Below, in pieces: positions 9,966-19,396 of a stretch of 64,000 bases of DNA (positions are counted from its first letter, which is position 1; every line of letters starts with the position of its first letter). The position numbers and the translations under genes are program-made. A model generated the notes under the pieces. It ran no database searches. It had not been told where the DNA came from and saw only the letters and a list, made by a program, of their open reading frames with translations. The stretch covers positions 1 through 64,000 of the forward strand of contig CAVTGS010000018.1 in NCBI GenBank assembly GCA_963734295.1, read 5' to 3'. The stretch is from JAEUMW01 sp963734295 (GTDB lineage Bacteria > Pseudomonadota > Gammaproteobacteria > Burkholderiales > JAEUMW01).

Positions 9966-11033
9966 CTAATCCACCTTCGCGTCCCCCATCAGTCCGAGCG
10001 CGTGAAGAGACGCGAGCAACGGCTTCAAGGGCGCGGGCAGCGCGACGCCCTGCGCCTCGTCGGGTCGCTGCCACAACGTCCCCGGCTCCTCGGCCTTCGC
10101 GACAGTGCCTACGACGCACACCGCAACCGGGTGGATCGTCAGTCGAAAATGCGTGAAGCCGTGACGGATCGGATCGAGGGGTCGCACCTGCATCGGCGCT
10201 ACGCCGAAGCGTTCTCGGCAGAGTCGCTCGACGTGCGCGTCGACGGCAGCTTCCGGCAGACTCCACAGCCCGCCCCAGACGCCGGTCGGCGGGCGTTTCT
10301 CCAGCAGGACCGACCCGCGATCGAGATAGAGCAGCATCAGCGTCTCGCGCTCCGGCAGGCGTTTCGGCGGGCGCGGCTCGGGGTACGCTTCCGCGCGCCC
10401 CGCGGCACGTGCGGCGCATGACGATGCGACCGGGCAGAGCAGGCACCTGGGCTGCGTGCGCGTGCAGATCCGCGCGCCGAGATCCATCAGCCCTTGCGTG
10501 TACGCCTCGATTCCGTCCTCCGGCAGCAGCGCTTCGGCGCGCCGCCACAGCTCGGCCTCGACCTGTCGATCGCCCGGATAACCGGGCACCGCGAATGCGC
10601 GCGCCAGGACGCGTTTGACATTGCCGTCGAGGATGGCGCGCCGCTCGCCGCGAGAGAAGGCGAGAATCGCTGCGGCGGTGGAGCGGCCGACGCCGGGCAG
10701 CCGCAGCACCTCGTCATGAGTGCTCGGAAACTCGCCGCCGTGGATCTCGACGATCGTGCGCGCGGCACGGTGCAGGTTGCGCGCGCGCGAGTAGTAGCCG
10801 AGCCCGCTCCAGAGCGCGAGCACGTCGTCGAGCGGCGCCAGCGCGAGCGAGCGCAGGTCGGGAAAGCGCGCGAGGAAGCGCTCGTAGTAAGGCACGACGG
10901 TGACCACCTGGGTCTGCTGCAGCATCACCTCGGACAGCCAGATCCGATACGGGTCGCGCGTTCCCTGCCAGGGCAGATCGTGGCGACCGTGTTCGCGCTG
11001 CCACGCGGCGATGCGCGAGGCGAACACCGTCAC
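9966..11033 (-). CDS. mutY: A/G-specific adenine glycosylase MutY
   Basis: Base-excision repair enzyme that removes adenine mispaired with 8-oxoguanine. The 355-residue protein has the HhH-GPD fold: LPWQGTRDPYRIWLSEVMLQQTQ with the catalytic Glu at about 38, LPGVGRSTAAAILAF near 120, and GNVKRVLARAF. The iron-sulfur loop C-x6-C-x2-C-x5-C (CTRTQPRCLLCPVASSC) is complete. A C-terminal NUDIX-like 8-oxoG recognition domain includes EKRPPTGVWGGLWSLPE. The ATG overlaps the stop of the upstream asmA-like gene by 4 bp (11030-11033), so the two are translationally coupled. Confidence 0.97.
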   Translation of the reverse strand: MTVFASRIAAWQREHGRHDLPWQGTRDPYRIWLSEVMLQQTQVVTVVPYYERFLARFPDLRSLALAPLDDVLALWSGLGYYSRARNLHRAARTIVEIHGGEFPSTHDEVLRLPGVGRSTAAAILAFSRGERRAILDGNVKRVLARAFAVPGYPGDRQVEAELWRRAEALLPEDGIEAYTQGLMDLGARICTRTQPRCLLCPVASSCAARAAGRAEAYPEPRPPKRLPERETLMLLYLDRGSVLLEKRPPTGVWGGLWSLPEAAVDAHVERLCRERFGVAPMQVRPLDPIRHGFTHFRLTIHPVAVCVVGTVAKAEEPGTLWQRPDEAQGVALPAPLKPLLASLHALGLMGDAKVD

Positions 11034-13387
11034 CGCTTGAAGAGTCCCTTCACCGCGTCCTGCAGGACGTCGCCGGGAAGGCCCTCGGGCAGCTTGCCGC
11101 CCAGCTTTTTCTGGAGCTCTTCCTGGAGCGCCTGCTGGGCCAGGTCAGCGGCCATCGTGGCGTAGTCGAAGCTGTAGCTCGGCGCGTTGAGCGGGCCGGT
11201 CACCCGTACCGGCACCGTGATGTCGGCGACCTGGATCCGCTCCTTGCCGCTTTGGCCGGTGACGCCTTCGACGAGATTCGCCTTCAAGAGGTAGTTCATC
11301 CGGTCGTTGCCGAGGTCGATATCCCCCTCGCCCGCGAGACGCAGCACCGGTGACTTCCCGCTCAGGTCGCGGTTGCTCGCGATGCCGTGGTGGATGGTGA
11401 AGGTCGCCTTGAGCTCCGTGAAATCGGTCTTCTGCGTCACGTCCGCTTGTTCCGTCACCGACTTGCCCGTCAGTTGGCGGATGGTCGCTTTGGCTTGCCG
11501 GATCGTCGCCGCGATGTTGATCCCCCTGATGGCACCATCCGCCAGGTTTGCGGCCGCAGTGCCGTTCAATCCCTTCTTGAGCTGGCTCACCGTCTCGCCC
11601 GCAGTCGACACGTTCATCGAGAAATTTCCACGCCCCTCGAGCCGTTCGAAATTCGCGAGGTCGACGAGCAGCGGACCGACACTGACCCCGGCGAGATTTT
11701 GCTTCACGGTGAACTGCGGCGTGCCCTGCGCGTTGACGCCAATGGCGCCGTTGAGGCTGCCGCCGTAGAGGTTCGCCGCGAGCGGATCGATCTCGACGCG
11801 ACCGTCGTGCGCCTTCAGGTCGATGCGGACGTTCGAGGCCTTGAGCCTGCGAGCCGTCAGCGCGCCGATCCGGATGCTGCCGTTGGCATTGAGGTCTCTC
11901 AGGGCGGAGAGGTCGATCGGCGCTTCGACGGGAGCCGCGGCGCCGGGAGGCGTAGCGCCCGGTGCGGGCGCGGCAGCACCGGACTTCGGCTTCTGATAAC
12001 GGGTGAGATCGAGCTTGTCGATGTCGACGTCGAAGCTGTAGGCGGGCGGCGAGAACCCCGCCACACCGACCTTCGCCTTGATGGTGCTCTGGTCGAACAC
12101 GCCCGCGAGATCAGCCTGCACGCGCTCGTCTCCGACATCGAAAACAGCGCTGCCCTGCAGACTTCCGGTCACCGATTGGTTCGGGATGTCCGGTCCGCTC
12201 AGCGTCGCCTGCACACCCAGCGGATTCACGGTCACGTGCGCAAGCTTCAAAGTGTCCGCGCCCAGCCGACCTTCGACCGGCCCGGTCAGCGTCGCCTTCA
12301 GCGCTTGCCCTGATCGGACGGCCTCGACATCGAGCACCGCGTTCGCAATTCGAAAGTCGGTAGCGCCGCCCTCCAGCTTCGGTAGCGAAAGGTTGGCGCT
12401 CGTCACGTTCCCGTCCGCCTGCCGCAGCGCCGCCTTCACGGCGAGCTGCTCGCCCGCGACGTCCTCCTTCGTGAGCCGTAGCCGAGGCAGAGCGAGGTCC
12501 ATCTCGAATACATCCTTACCCCGGTTGCCGGTGGCAGCAACCGACAGCGTTGCAGCCTCGATCACCGGCGTCTTCATGTCCGCATCCGCGCTTCCCTGCA
12601 CCTTCGCCGCGAGGTTCGTGAGACCCGCCGCCTCGCCCTTCGCTTCCAGCGCAATGTCCCTCAGACTCACTCGTTTCCCCACCAGATCGAACGAGAAGCC
12701 GCTCTTACCCTGCACCGCGAGATCCATCTTGGGCGCGGTGCCTTGCACGCGACCGGAGAGGTCAACGGTGCCCGGCTGATTGTTCGCGATGCGCCCGGTT
12801 TTGAGATTAAGGTCGCTCACCGCGTAGCTCGCGTTCGTCTTCTCGTCGCGATACGTCACGGCCCCGTTCGCGAGCGCGATCGAATCGATGGCGAAGTCGG
12901 GCGTCACGGTCGGGGCCGCCGCGCTGCTACTCCCCTCCGCTGGCTTCCCTGCTGTTCCGAAGAGGTCCTCCACGTTGAGTCGCCCATCGGCGCCACGCAC
13001 GAGATTGGCCTGCAACCCCTGGAGGTGAAAGTCGTCGATGCGGACCTGTTTATTGAGCAGCGGCAGGAGCCCCAGCGACATGCGGAGCGCCTCGACCGAC
13101 GCGAAGATACGGTCGGAATCCGGCTCGCTCAGCGTGGTCTTGCCGAGGGTGACGCCGACGGGAGGAAACAGGGTGAGCCTGATGTCCCCCGGCAGGGTCA
13201 GTGTCCGCCCCGTCTTTTCCTTCGTCCACGCGACGAGCTGCGGCTTGTATGCGTTCGGGTCGAAGGTCGCAGCGACATACGCTGCAAGAGCAGCCGCCGC
13301 GACCACGACCAGAGCGGCTGCGATGAGGACGTACCTGACGGTCTTGTTCACGCGCTCCCTTCCCGAACCGACCTTGGAGTCTACCAC
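11030..13387 (-). CDS. AsmA-family protein
   Basis: Large envelope protein of the AsmA family (785 residues), thought to bridge the inner and outer membranes and affect outer-membrane lipid homeostasis. A single N-terminal membrane anchor (about residues 17-40, TVRYVLIAAALVVVAAA) is followed by an AsmA N-terminal domain (FDPNAYKPQLVAWTKEKTGRTLTLPG). A long repetitive beta-rich region follows, and an AsmA_2 C-terminal part includes VGPLLVDLANFERLEGRGNF and LKANLVEGVTGQSG. A Pro/Ala-rich linker lies near residue 475. A GTG 12 codons in (VNKTVRY) is an alternative start. The gene precedes and overlaps mutY by 4 bp. Confidence 0.92.
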   Translation of the reverse strand: MVDSKVGSGRERVNKTVRYVLIAAALVVVAAAALAAYVAATFDPNAYKPQLVAWTKEKTGRTLTLPGDIRLTLFPPVGVTLGKTTLSEPDSDRIFASVEALRMSLGLLPLLNKQVRIDDFHLQGLQANLVRGADGRLNVEDLFGTAGKPAEGSSSAAAPTVTPDFAIDSIALANGAVTYRDEKTNASYAVSDLNLKTGRIANNQPGTVDLSGRVQGTAPKMDLAVQGKSGFSFDLVGKRVSLRDIALEAKGEAAGLTNLAAKVQGSADADMKTPVIEAATLSVAATGNRGKDVFEMDLALPRLRLTKEDVAGEQLAVKAALRQADGNVTSANLSLPKLEGGATDFRIANAVLDVEAVRSGQALKATLTGPVEGRLGADTLKLAHVTVNPLGVQATLSGPDIPNQSVTGSLQGSAVFDVGDERVQADLAGVFDQSTIKAKVGVAGFSPPAYSFDVDIDKLDLTRYQKPKSGAAAPAPGATPPGAAAPVEAPIDLSALRDLNANGSIRIGALTARRLKASNVRIDLKAHDGRVEIDPLAANLYGGSLNGAIGVNAQGTPQFTVKQNLAGVSVGPLLVDLANFERLEGRGNFSMNVSTAGETVSQLKKGLNGTAAANLADGAIRGINIAATIRQAKATIRQLTGKSVTEQADVTQKTDFTELKATFTIHHGIASNRDLSGKSPVLRLAGEGDIDLGNDRMNYLLKANLVEGVTGQSGKERIQVADITVPVRVTGPLNAPSYSFDYATMAADLAQQALQEELQKKLGGKLPEGLPGDVLQDAVKGLFKR

Positions 13388-13421
13388 CGGCCGTCGCGGT
13401 CTCCGACAAGGCAGCAGAGGG

Positions 13422-14102
13422 TCAGGGCTCGCCCCCGTCCCGCAACCTCCACGCGCTCACGAAAAAGAGCGGCAAGAAGCCAAAGTACAGGGGTACGTGC
13501 AATCGCGCCACGCGCGCGAATCCGCTCCGTTCGAGGAACGACTCCACTTCCGCGCCGGTGTGATAGTGGTCGGCCGGCTTGGTGACGCCGAACACGCGGC
13601 GCAGTGCGACGTAGAGACCATTCTCGGTGGGCAGCGACGTGTACAGTTTGCCGTCCCGCGCGATCCACCGCGTGAGCGCTGCGACCGGCACGGAGAGATC
13701 GGGGAAGTGCTCGAGTACGTCCGCGGCGACGATCACGTCGAACGGCGCGTCGGGCAGCTCGGCGGTCGTGATGTCGCCCTGGACCAGGCGCAGATTCTCG
13801 AGTCGGAACTCCTGCCGGACGGCGCGCGCTTCGGCGGTCTCGAGGTCGATGCACACCACGCGGTCGAACGCCCGGCACAGGGTCGGGAGGAAAACGCCGC
13901 CACCGCCGCCGAAGTCGAGGCAGTTCTTCGCTCCGGGACTCAACCGCCGCATCAGTCGAAAGACGAGGCGCAATCGCATCCAGAAAAAGCGCCTGACCGA
14001 CCAGAACTGCACGTAATAGAGCCTGGGGATGCGCTCCGAATCGGTCGCGATGCGCGACAGAAAGTTGCGCGGAATTTCGACGAAGGCAGAACTAAGTTGC
14101 AA
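13422..14102 (-). CDS. Class I SAM-dependent methyltransferase (glycan cluster)
   Basis: 226-residue methyltransferase of the Methyltransf_11/23 type. Motif I is LDFGGGGGVFLPTL near residue 62, the acidic end of strand 2 is VVCIDLETAEA, and motif IV is FDVIVAADVLEHFPD near 123-137. The C-terminus (PLYFGFLPLFFVSAWRLR) is hydrophobic and may touch the membrane. It is the last gene of a six-gene minus-strand run with glycosyltransferase, flippase and deacetylase genes, and overlaps the SMR gene by 11 bp, so a role in sugar or lipid-carrier modification is likely. The substrate cannot be read from the sequence. Confidence 0.85.
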   Translation of the reverse strand: MQLSSAFVEIPRNFLSRIATDSERIPRLYYVQFWSVRRFFWMRLRLVFRLMRRLSPGAKNCLDFGGGGGVFLPTLCRAFDRVVCIDLETAEARAVRQEFRLENLRLVQGDITTAELPDAPFDVIVAADVLEHFPDLSVPVAALTRWIARDGKLYTSLPTENGLYVALRRVFGVTKPADHYHTGAEVESFLERSGFARVARLHVPLYFGFLPLFFVSAWRLRDGGEP

Positions 14103-14451
14103 TCAGGCAGATCCCCGCGACGATGAGCACCGCGCCGAGAGAGCTGTTAAAGGACAGGGGCTCTCCGAGGAAGGCCGCCGCCAGCAGCGGCACGAACAGG
14201 AATGCAAGCGCCATGAACGGGTAGGCCACCGACAGGGGAACGGTGCGCAGCAGCCAGATCCAGAGCAGGGTGGCCGCGAGGTAGAGGACGAGACCAGCGA
14301 GCAGGTAAGGATTGAGCGCCAGGTTCTGGCTGACGGACACGACATCGCTCGATGCGCTGACTGATCGGGCAGCAATCTTGAAGAGCACCTGGCCGCAGGA
14401 GATGGCAACGACGCACAGGATCGTGAGCAAGACGTTGGCAAGGCTCATCAT
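14092..14451 (-). CDS. Small four-helix SMR/EamA-type membrane protein (ArnE/F-like flippase)
   Basis: 119-residue integral membrane protein with four predicted helices (about 5-25, 46-66, 72-92, 98-117), the size and layout of SMR-family members. GQVLFKIAAR after helix 1 and VAYPFMALAFLFVPLLAA in helix 3 resemble ArnE/ArnF, the paired flippases of undecaprenyl-phosphate-aminoarabinose. Only one subunit is encoded here, so it may act as a homodimer or pair with another protein. It overlaps the GT2 gene upstream by 4 bp and the methyltransferase downstream by 11 bp. A drug exporter is the alternative, but the glycan-cluster context favours sugar-lipid translocation. Confidence 0.75.
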   Translation of the reverse strand: MMSLANVLLTILCVVAISCGQVLFKIAARSVSASSDVVSVSQNLALNPYLLAGLVLYLAATLLWIWLLRTVPLSVAYPFMALAFLFVPLLAAAFLGEPLSFNSSLGAVLIVAGICLIAT

Positions 14452-15578
14452 GGGTCGTCGCCTTCGCTACTCGACCGGTCGGACGCCGCGGCATGCTCGC
14501 GACGGGCGAGTGCCGGATGGATCGGCCGCTTCGGGACCGATGCGATGTCGTAACCGACGAAAGCGAGCAGCAACTGCACCCCGACGAGCACCGGCAATGC
14601 CGCCAGCATGACGGTGCCCGGCGCGGTCGCGACACCCTCCCGCGCCGATGAGATCCAGTGCGCCGTGCCGTAGATCGAGCCGAAAGCAAGGAGGATGGCC
14701 CCGACGACGAGCTCGAGAGAAGCAATACTGAAATCGCGCAGGAAATAATTGTAGAAGATGCGCTTCGCCCCATTCCGCAGGTTCTTGTACAGGAACTCGG
14801 CGAAGACCTGCGAGACCTTCAGACTGCTCGTCTCGTCGCCATAGGCTGCGTCCATGGGAATGTCCACGACAACCGCCCGGACGGTGTTCAGCCTGAAGAG
14901 CATGTCCGTCTCGAAGAAATAGCGCTGGCTGATCTTGTCGAAGGGAAGTCGCCGCGCCACGGCTGCGTGGATGGCCGTGTACCCGTTGGCCGGATCGAAA
15001 ATGTCCCAGTATCCCCCCGAAAGTTTCGCCATGAACGACAGCGCGGCATTGCCGAGCTTGCGCACGAGCGGCATGCGGTAGATGTGGTCGAGCTCGTAGA
15101 AGCGATTGCCCTTGCAGTAGTCGGCCTGCCCGCCGAGTATCGGCGCGACGAAGCCCGACAGCAGCTCGGGCGCCATCTGCCCGTCGCCGTCGATCTTGAC
15201 GATGACCTCGGCGCCGTCGCTCAAGGCGGCGCGATAGCCCGACATCACCGCCGCGCCCACGCCGAGATTCTTCCGGTGGCGAATCACGCGCACGCGCGGA
15301 TCGCTGCACCGAACTTCGACGAGGTCGCCGGAGCCATCGGGGCAGGCGTCGTCGACGACGTAGATCCGCCAGCACTCGGGGCCTATCCGCGCGATCACGC
15401 CCACCACCTGCCGCGACACCCGGTAGCACGGGATCACGACTGCGATACGCTCGCCCGGCGCGGCGGCCGTTTCGGCCGGCCGTTCACCGTGCGGCACCGG
15501 AACGTCGAATGGCGTCGAGAGCGCTTCACGGGATCGCTCCGGCAACGCGGAATGTGTTCTTGCCATGGTCGTGGGCAT
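14448..15578 (-). CDS. GT2 glycosyltransferase, polyprenyl-phosphate type
   Basis: GT-A fold family 2 transferase with two C-terminal membrane helices, like ArnC/DPM-type enzymes that load a sugar onto polyprenyl phosphate. The catalytic domain has IAVVIPCYRVSRQVVGVI, YVVDDACPDGSGDLVE, HRKNLGVGAAVMSGYRAAL and KIDGDGQM (the DxD-like metal site). NGYTAIH and SQRYFFETDMLFRLN follow. Hydrophobic helices lie near residues 295-320 and 335-355. The start is uncertain: ATG at 15578 or 15566, and the first fifty residues are low-complexity. It lies 34 bp after the GT-C-like gene. The donor sugar is unknown. Confidence 0.87.
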   Translation of the reverse strand: MPTTMARTHSALPERSREALSTPFDVPVPHGERPAETAAAPGERIAVVIPCYRVSRQVVGVIARIGPECWRIYVVDDACPDGSGDLVEVRCSDPRVRVIRHRKNLGVGAAVMSGYRAALSDGAEVIVKIDGDGQMAPELLSGFVAPILGGQADYCKGNRFYELDHIYRMPLVRKLGNAALSFMAKLSGGYWDIFDPANGYTAIHAAVARRLPFDKISQRYFFETDMLFRLNTVRAVVVDIPMDAAYGDETSSLKVSQVFAEFLYKNLRNGAKRIFYNYFLRDFSIASLELVVGAILLAFGSIYGTAHWISSAREGVATAPGTVMLAALPVLVGVQLLLAFVGYDIASVPKRPIHPALARREHAAASDRSSSEGDDP

Positions 15579-15612
15579 TATCGCACCGCAGCGGCGCCGG
15601 AGCATTCCGGGC

Positions 15613-17301
15613 TCAGTCCGCTGCGGCACCGCTCGCCGCGACCCGTCCGACGCCGAACTCCGCAACCTCCACCATCGGCGCGACTCCGATCGCGGCGAGG
15701 GACTCGCGCTTTCCGATCACCACCGTGCCTGCGGCGAGCCGCTTGGCAGAATCCCCCGCCTCGCCGCCAACGCCGAAGAAGTCGGCACGGTGCGTCGCGA
15801 AGGACGCGATGCGGTACACGTAGGGGAGCCCGAAGCGGTCCGCCTCCGGCGCGACGATCACCATCGGGACGTTCGCTTGATCGGCGAGCGCGACGGCGAT
15901 GCGGGCGGCCCGATGCTCGGCCCCCTCGCGCACGCGGAGCTGAAACTGCCGATCGAACACCATCGCCAGCACCGACATGAGGAGATATGTGCCGAGCACG
16001 GCGCCGAGCAACGCGCGCGAACTCCGGCGATAGGCGAGAAACGCGATCAACGCACCGGCGAGCGGCACGCCCGGCACCACCCACGGCCGGAAGAAGAACT
16101 CCGCAGCGTCGAATGGCGAGCGCAGGTAGTCCCGCACGAAGAGCTCGTAGAGGAGAATCCCGAGGAGCCACGCACCCAGTCCCAGGACCTGCTGGCGCCG
16201 GGTCCAGATGCCGGCAGCCTCGCACGACGCGAGGCCGACGAAAAGGAGCGGAATGCAGAACCCGTAGTACCGGACGTGCAGACGGTTGGTCTCCCCGGCC
16301 GCGACCGTGAACACCGCCGTCATGACGACGAGCACGACCAGCAGCCACGCGGAGAGCCCGGAGAGCGCGGCTGCAAACCGCGCCGACTCGGATTGCGCGC
16401 GCGGTTGCCCCGGCACCTGCGCCACACCCGCCACCAGCGCCGGGCCGGCGAGGCACGCAGCCACGGCGAAGTGAGCGATCAGCAAGCGCCCCACCGCGGC
16501 GTAGTTCCCGGGGTCGAGCAGGGAGGTCGCCATGTCGCCCGCGAACCTCGCATACAGCGATCCGGTGAGCGCATTGCCGACGGCCACGTCCGGGGCGAGC
16601 GCCTGCCCGACGATCCAGCGCGCGGCAGCGAGCGCAGCGAGATAGGCAAGGCAGCCGAGCCACAGGGAGCGCGCTGCGGACCCGCCCCGGAGCGCCGCGT
16701 ATCCCGCCATGAAGACGAGCGTCACGGCGCCGACCGGCAGCCCGTGCGGTTTGACGAGCGAGAGCATTGCCGCGGACCCCCCCGCCAGCAGTGCGAGGCG
16801 GGCGTCTTCGCGACTGAGCGCCAGCGCCGCCAGCGTCGTCTGCAGGAAGAAGAGCGCCACATACAGCGTCTCGGGCGTGAAGTACGCGGTGTAGGTCGAC
16901 TGCGGGCCGAGGCCGTAGGCGATCGCCACCACCAGGGCCGGACCGAGAGCCCGGCCCGCGCGCGCCGCGAGAAAGAGCACGCCGATCCCAAGCCCGAGCA
17001 CGACGCCGTTCACCGCGCGCGCCATCTCGAAGATCGGCCGTGGCTGCGATCCCAGCAGCCCATACAAGGCCAGGAACACGCGGTTCGGCGCATCCACGGT
17101 GACGACCAGAAGGTTGTCCACCAGCGTCGACTCCTGCCCGAAACGCGAGCTCAACGCGGCGTAAGTGAACTCGTCCGAGAACCCCAGCGGGAACGCCATG
17201 CGGGCGTTGATCAGAACCGCGACGGCCACCGCCAGGGCGGCGAGGCACAGCCAGACCACGGCGGCGGTACGGACCCCGCGCGCGACCGCTGGATCGCTCA
17301 T
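15613..17301 (-). CDS. Multi-pass membrane protein, GT-C glycosyltransferase-like
   Basis: 562-residue protein with about ten or more membrane helices and a soluble C-terminal tail. After the first helix comes GFSDEFTYAALSSRFG, whose paired acidic residues sit where GT-C enzymes (ArnT/PMT type) carry their catalytic Asp/Glu. The ORF is open far upstream, but that part is antisense-frame sequence of the deacetylase; MSDPAVARGV at 17301 is the natural start and overlaps the deacetylase stop by 4 bp. The context (deacetylase upstream, GT2 and SMR flippase downstream) suggests transfer of a lipid-linked sugar on the periplasmic side. I know no named family match, so the assignment is by topology and motif. 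Confidence 0.7.
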   Translation of the reverse strand: MSDPAVARGVRTAAVVWLCLAALAVAVAVLINARMAFPLGFSDEFTYAALSSRFGQESTLVDNLLVVTVDAPNRVFLALYGLLGSQPRPIFEMARAVNGVVLGLGIGVLFLAARAGRALGPALVVAIAYGLGPQSTYTAYFTPETLYVALFFLQTTLAALALSREDARLALLAGGSAAMLSLVKPHGLPVGAVTLVFMAGYAALRGGSAARSLWLGCLAYLAALAAARWIVGQALAPDVAVGNALTGSLYARFAGDMATSLLDPGNYAAVGRLLIAHFAVAACLAGPALVAGVAQVPGQPRAQSESARFAAALSGLSAWLLVVLVVMTAVFTVAAGETNRLHVRYYGFCIPLLFVGLASCEAAGIWTRRQQVLGLGAWLLGILLYELFVRDYLRSPFDAAEFFFRPWVVPGVPLAGALIAFLAYRRSSRALLGAVLGTYLLMSVLAMVFDRQFQLRVREGAEHRAARIAVALADQANVPMVIVAPEADRFGLPYVYRIASFATHRADFFGVGGEAGDSAKRLAAGTVVIGKRESLAAIGVAPMVEVAEFGVGRVAASGAAAD

Positions 17302-18158
17302 ACGAGCAGGCTCGCGGAGATCGGCGCTGCGGCGATGCCCGCGGCAACCCGGTCGGCCAGCGCCGGCCCCACCCCTTGGCGGATCAGGCGATCGATGCGG
17401 TCGAACATGCGGGCGCGGCGCGCGAAGAAAAGGCGACTGCCCGCCCAACCCAGACCGTCGATCATGCGGAAGGGCTCCTCCGGGTCGAAGTCGTGCGCGT
17501 GGCAATAGGTCCAGAGGCTTTGGCGGCGAGCGCACGACGCGAGCCCGAGGCGCACGATCGGCCACGGCAGCACGCGCAGGTAGACGCCGCCCAGAAACGG
17601 TATCCCGGTCGCACCGATCGCCGCCACCGGCACCGGCAGCTCGACCAGACCGCAAGGCCAGGTGAACGGGCTCGCGGGACAGCCGGGGAAGCCGAAAAGC
17701 GGGCTCTTCGCCGGCAGCACGCTCGACGAATACGAGAACCCGAGCTCCCCCAGGATGTCGGCTGCCCACGTCGTGGCACGGACGAGCGAGAACAGCGGTG
17801 CGCGGTAGCCCACGACCGCGCGGCCGGTGAGATCTTCGAGTAGTGCCTTGCCCTTCCTCGTATCGGCCCGGAAGGTCGCCGCGTCGAGCTGCGTGAGCGG
17901 CACGTGGCGGTACGCATGCAGGGCGATCTCGTGGCCCCGGTCGGCCACGTCGCGCAAGAGGTCCGGGTGTTCTGCGGCGAGCTCGCCGACGACGAACACC
18001 GTGCCACGCACCTCGCGCTCGGCCAGGAAAGACAGCAGGCGCCGGGTGACGCCCACGAACCGGTTCGCCTCGGCTCCGCTCTCCCGCCCGTCCTCGAGAT
18101 CGAGGGTAAACGTGATGCCCCGGGCGGCGTCAGTACTGATCGCCGTCGAGGAACTCAT
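17298..18158 (-). CDS. Polysaccharide deacetylase family protein
   Basis: 286-residue NodB-homology protein. GITFTLDLEDGRE at the N-terminus carries the first-motif Asp, TVFVVGELAAEHPDLLRDVADRGHEIALHAYRH contains the metal-binding His-x-x-x-His, and GYRAPLFS is the third motif. The DLED and EIALHAYRH forms match the subgroup of exopolysaccharide/lipid-linked-sugar deacetylases, including ArnD-like enzymes. There is no signal peptide, so it probably acts on a cytoplasmic or membrane-bound intermediate. It overlaps the upstream GNAT-like gene by 29 bp and the downstream membrane gene by 4 bp, so all are co-translated. Confidence 0.85.
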   Translation of the reverse strand: MSSSTAISTDAARGITFTLDLEDGRESGAEANRFVGVTRRLLSFLAEREVRGTVFVVGELAAEHPDLLRDVADRGHEIALHAYRHVPLTQLDAATFRADTRKGKALLEDLTGRAVVGYRAPLFSLVRATTWAADILGELGFSYSSSVLPAKSPLFGFPGCPASPFTWPCGLVELPVPVAAIGATGIPFLGGVYLRVLPWPIVRLGLASCARRQSLWTYCHAHDFDPEEPFRMIDGLGWAGSRLFFARRARMFDRIDRLIRQGVGPALADRVAAGIAAAPISASLLV

Positions 18159-19182
18159 AGGTGTCGACTTCGAAGCGGTTCTGATCGAGCGCGGGACTCA
18201 GCGCATGGATGGTGAGGTTGAGCGGAGCGGGCAGGAAACGCCGCGGCACCGGAACCCCCCAGACGTCCATGTGGCGATTGAACCCGGCGTAGACCGCGAA
18301 CGGCGTGCCGTGGAATCTGCAGGCAGCGAACACGAGGTCGTGGGCGCGAACTCGCGTCCGGCCATCCCGCGCGCCATCCGGTCGGGGAAGAAGCTTCAGG
18401 ATGATCGCGAACCGCGCCCCTCCACGCACCTCGGCGGTCGAGATTGCGATCCCTGCAGGTCCCCGATGCAGCGCGTAACTCGCGAGAGGACGCGCGAGCC
18501 GCCAGCGGAGCCAGTGCGTGGAGGCGCGCTGCGCCCATCGGTCGGACGGGAGCTCGTCGAGTCCCGCGACGAGCTCGTCGAAGCGGTCGCTGCGCAGGAG
18601 CCGCGCATCGATGTCGAAGCTCTCGACCCGGCCGCGCCAGGACGGCAGCGGCAGGCACGCCCGCACGGGCAGCGGCCCGATCAGGCGAAAGCCCTGCTTG
18701 CGCACGAAACTGCTCGTCGACCGGGCGTTGGGGACCCCGAAGACGCCGACATAGCCCTCGCGGGCCGCCCGCTCATACAGTCCCGCGGCAAGGCTCGCCA
18801 GGGTGATCCGCTGGCGCGATCCGCCCCTCGCGGCCGCTTCGCGACCGCGCACATACCTGCGTACGGCGTGCACGGCGTTGAGCGCGAGAAGAAACCGGCC
18901 CTCCCCTTCCCGACTGTGCCACACCTGCGGCACGAGACCGAGGTGCGCGACCCTTTGCCCGGCCTCGTCGACGTCGCCGACGATCGCGCAGCCGACCGGA
19001 TTATCGAGGTAAAGCCAGCGCAGATACGCGTCGCCCGCGAATACGGGGGTCGGAAAAGTATCCCGGAGGAGCTCGGCGGTGGCCCGAAGATCGAGCACCG
19101 GGCCTCGCGTCGTCTCATCACCGGTCGAGGGAGGCAGCGCTTGCTGCGTCGATGCGCGGCCGCGAAGGAAAGACTTGTCCAA
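18130..19182 (-). CDS. GNAT/FemAB-like acyltransferase of the glycan cluster
   Basis: 350-residue cytoplasmic protein with an N-terminal acetyltransferase-like fold: VFAGDAYLRWLYLDNPVG, then ITLASLAAGLYERAAREGYVGVFGVPN, the place where GNAT enzymes bind acyl-CoA. The C-terminal half is less familiar (FHGTPFAVYAGFNRHMDVWG). It is the first gene of the six-gene minus-strand glycan run; about 210 bp upstream is non-coding. N-acylation of an amino sugar that the neighbouring deacetylase would expose is a sensible but unproven role. Confidence 0.65.
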   Translation of the reverse strand: MDKSFLRGRASTQQALPPSTGDETTRGPVLDLRATAELLRDTFPTPVFAGDAYLRWLYLDNPVGCAIVGDVDEAGQRVAHLGLVPQVWHSREGEGRFLLALNAVHAVRRYVRGREAAARGGSRQRITLASLAAGLYERAAREGYVGVFGVPNARSTSSFVRKQGFRLIGPLPVRACLPLPSWRGRVESFDIDARLLRSDRFDELVAGLDELPSDRWAQRASTHWLRWRLARPLASYALHRGPAGIAISTAEVRGGARFAIILKLLPRPDGARDGRTRVRAHDLVFAACRFHGTPFAVYAGFNRHMDVWGVPVPRRFLPAPLNLTIHALSPALDQNRFEVDTYEFLDGDQY

Positions 19183-19396
19183 CGTTGATCACGCAAGAAG
19201 CGAGTGCGCCGGGACTCCTACGGCCCCCACGCACGCGGATGACGGATGCGTCTCGATTCCCCCGCGGAGCGGCGTGCGCCCCGCAACGACGACCGAAACC
19301 GGAAGGTCTCTATTCTAAGGCTTCCGCGATGAGATTCGGAGCAACTTTCGCAGGGTACCCCGAACAGGTGAAGAGGGGGGTTCGACGCTACTGCGC

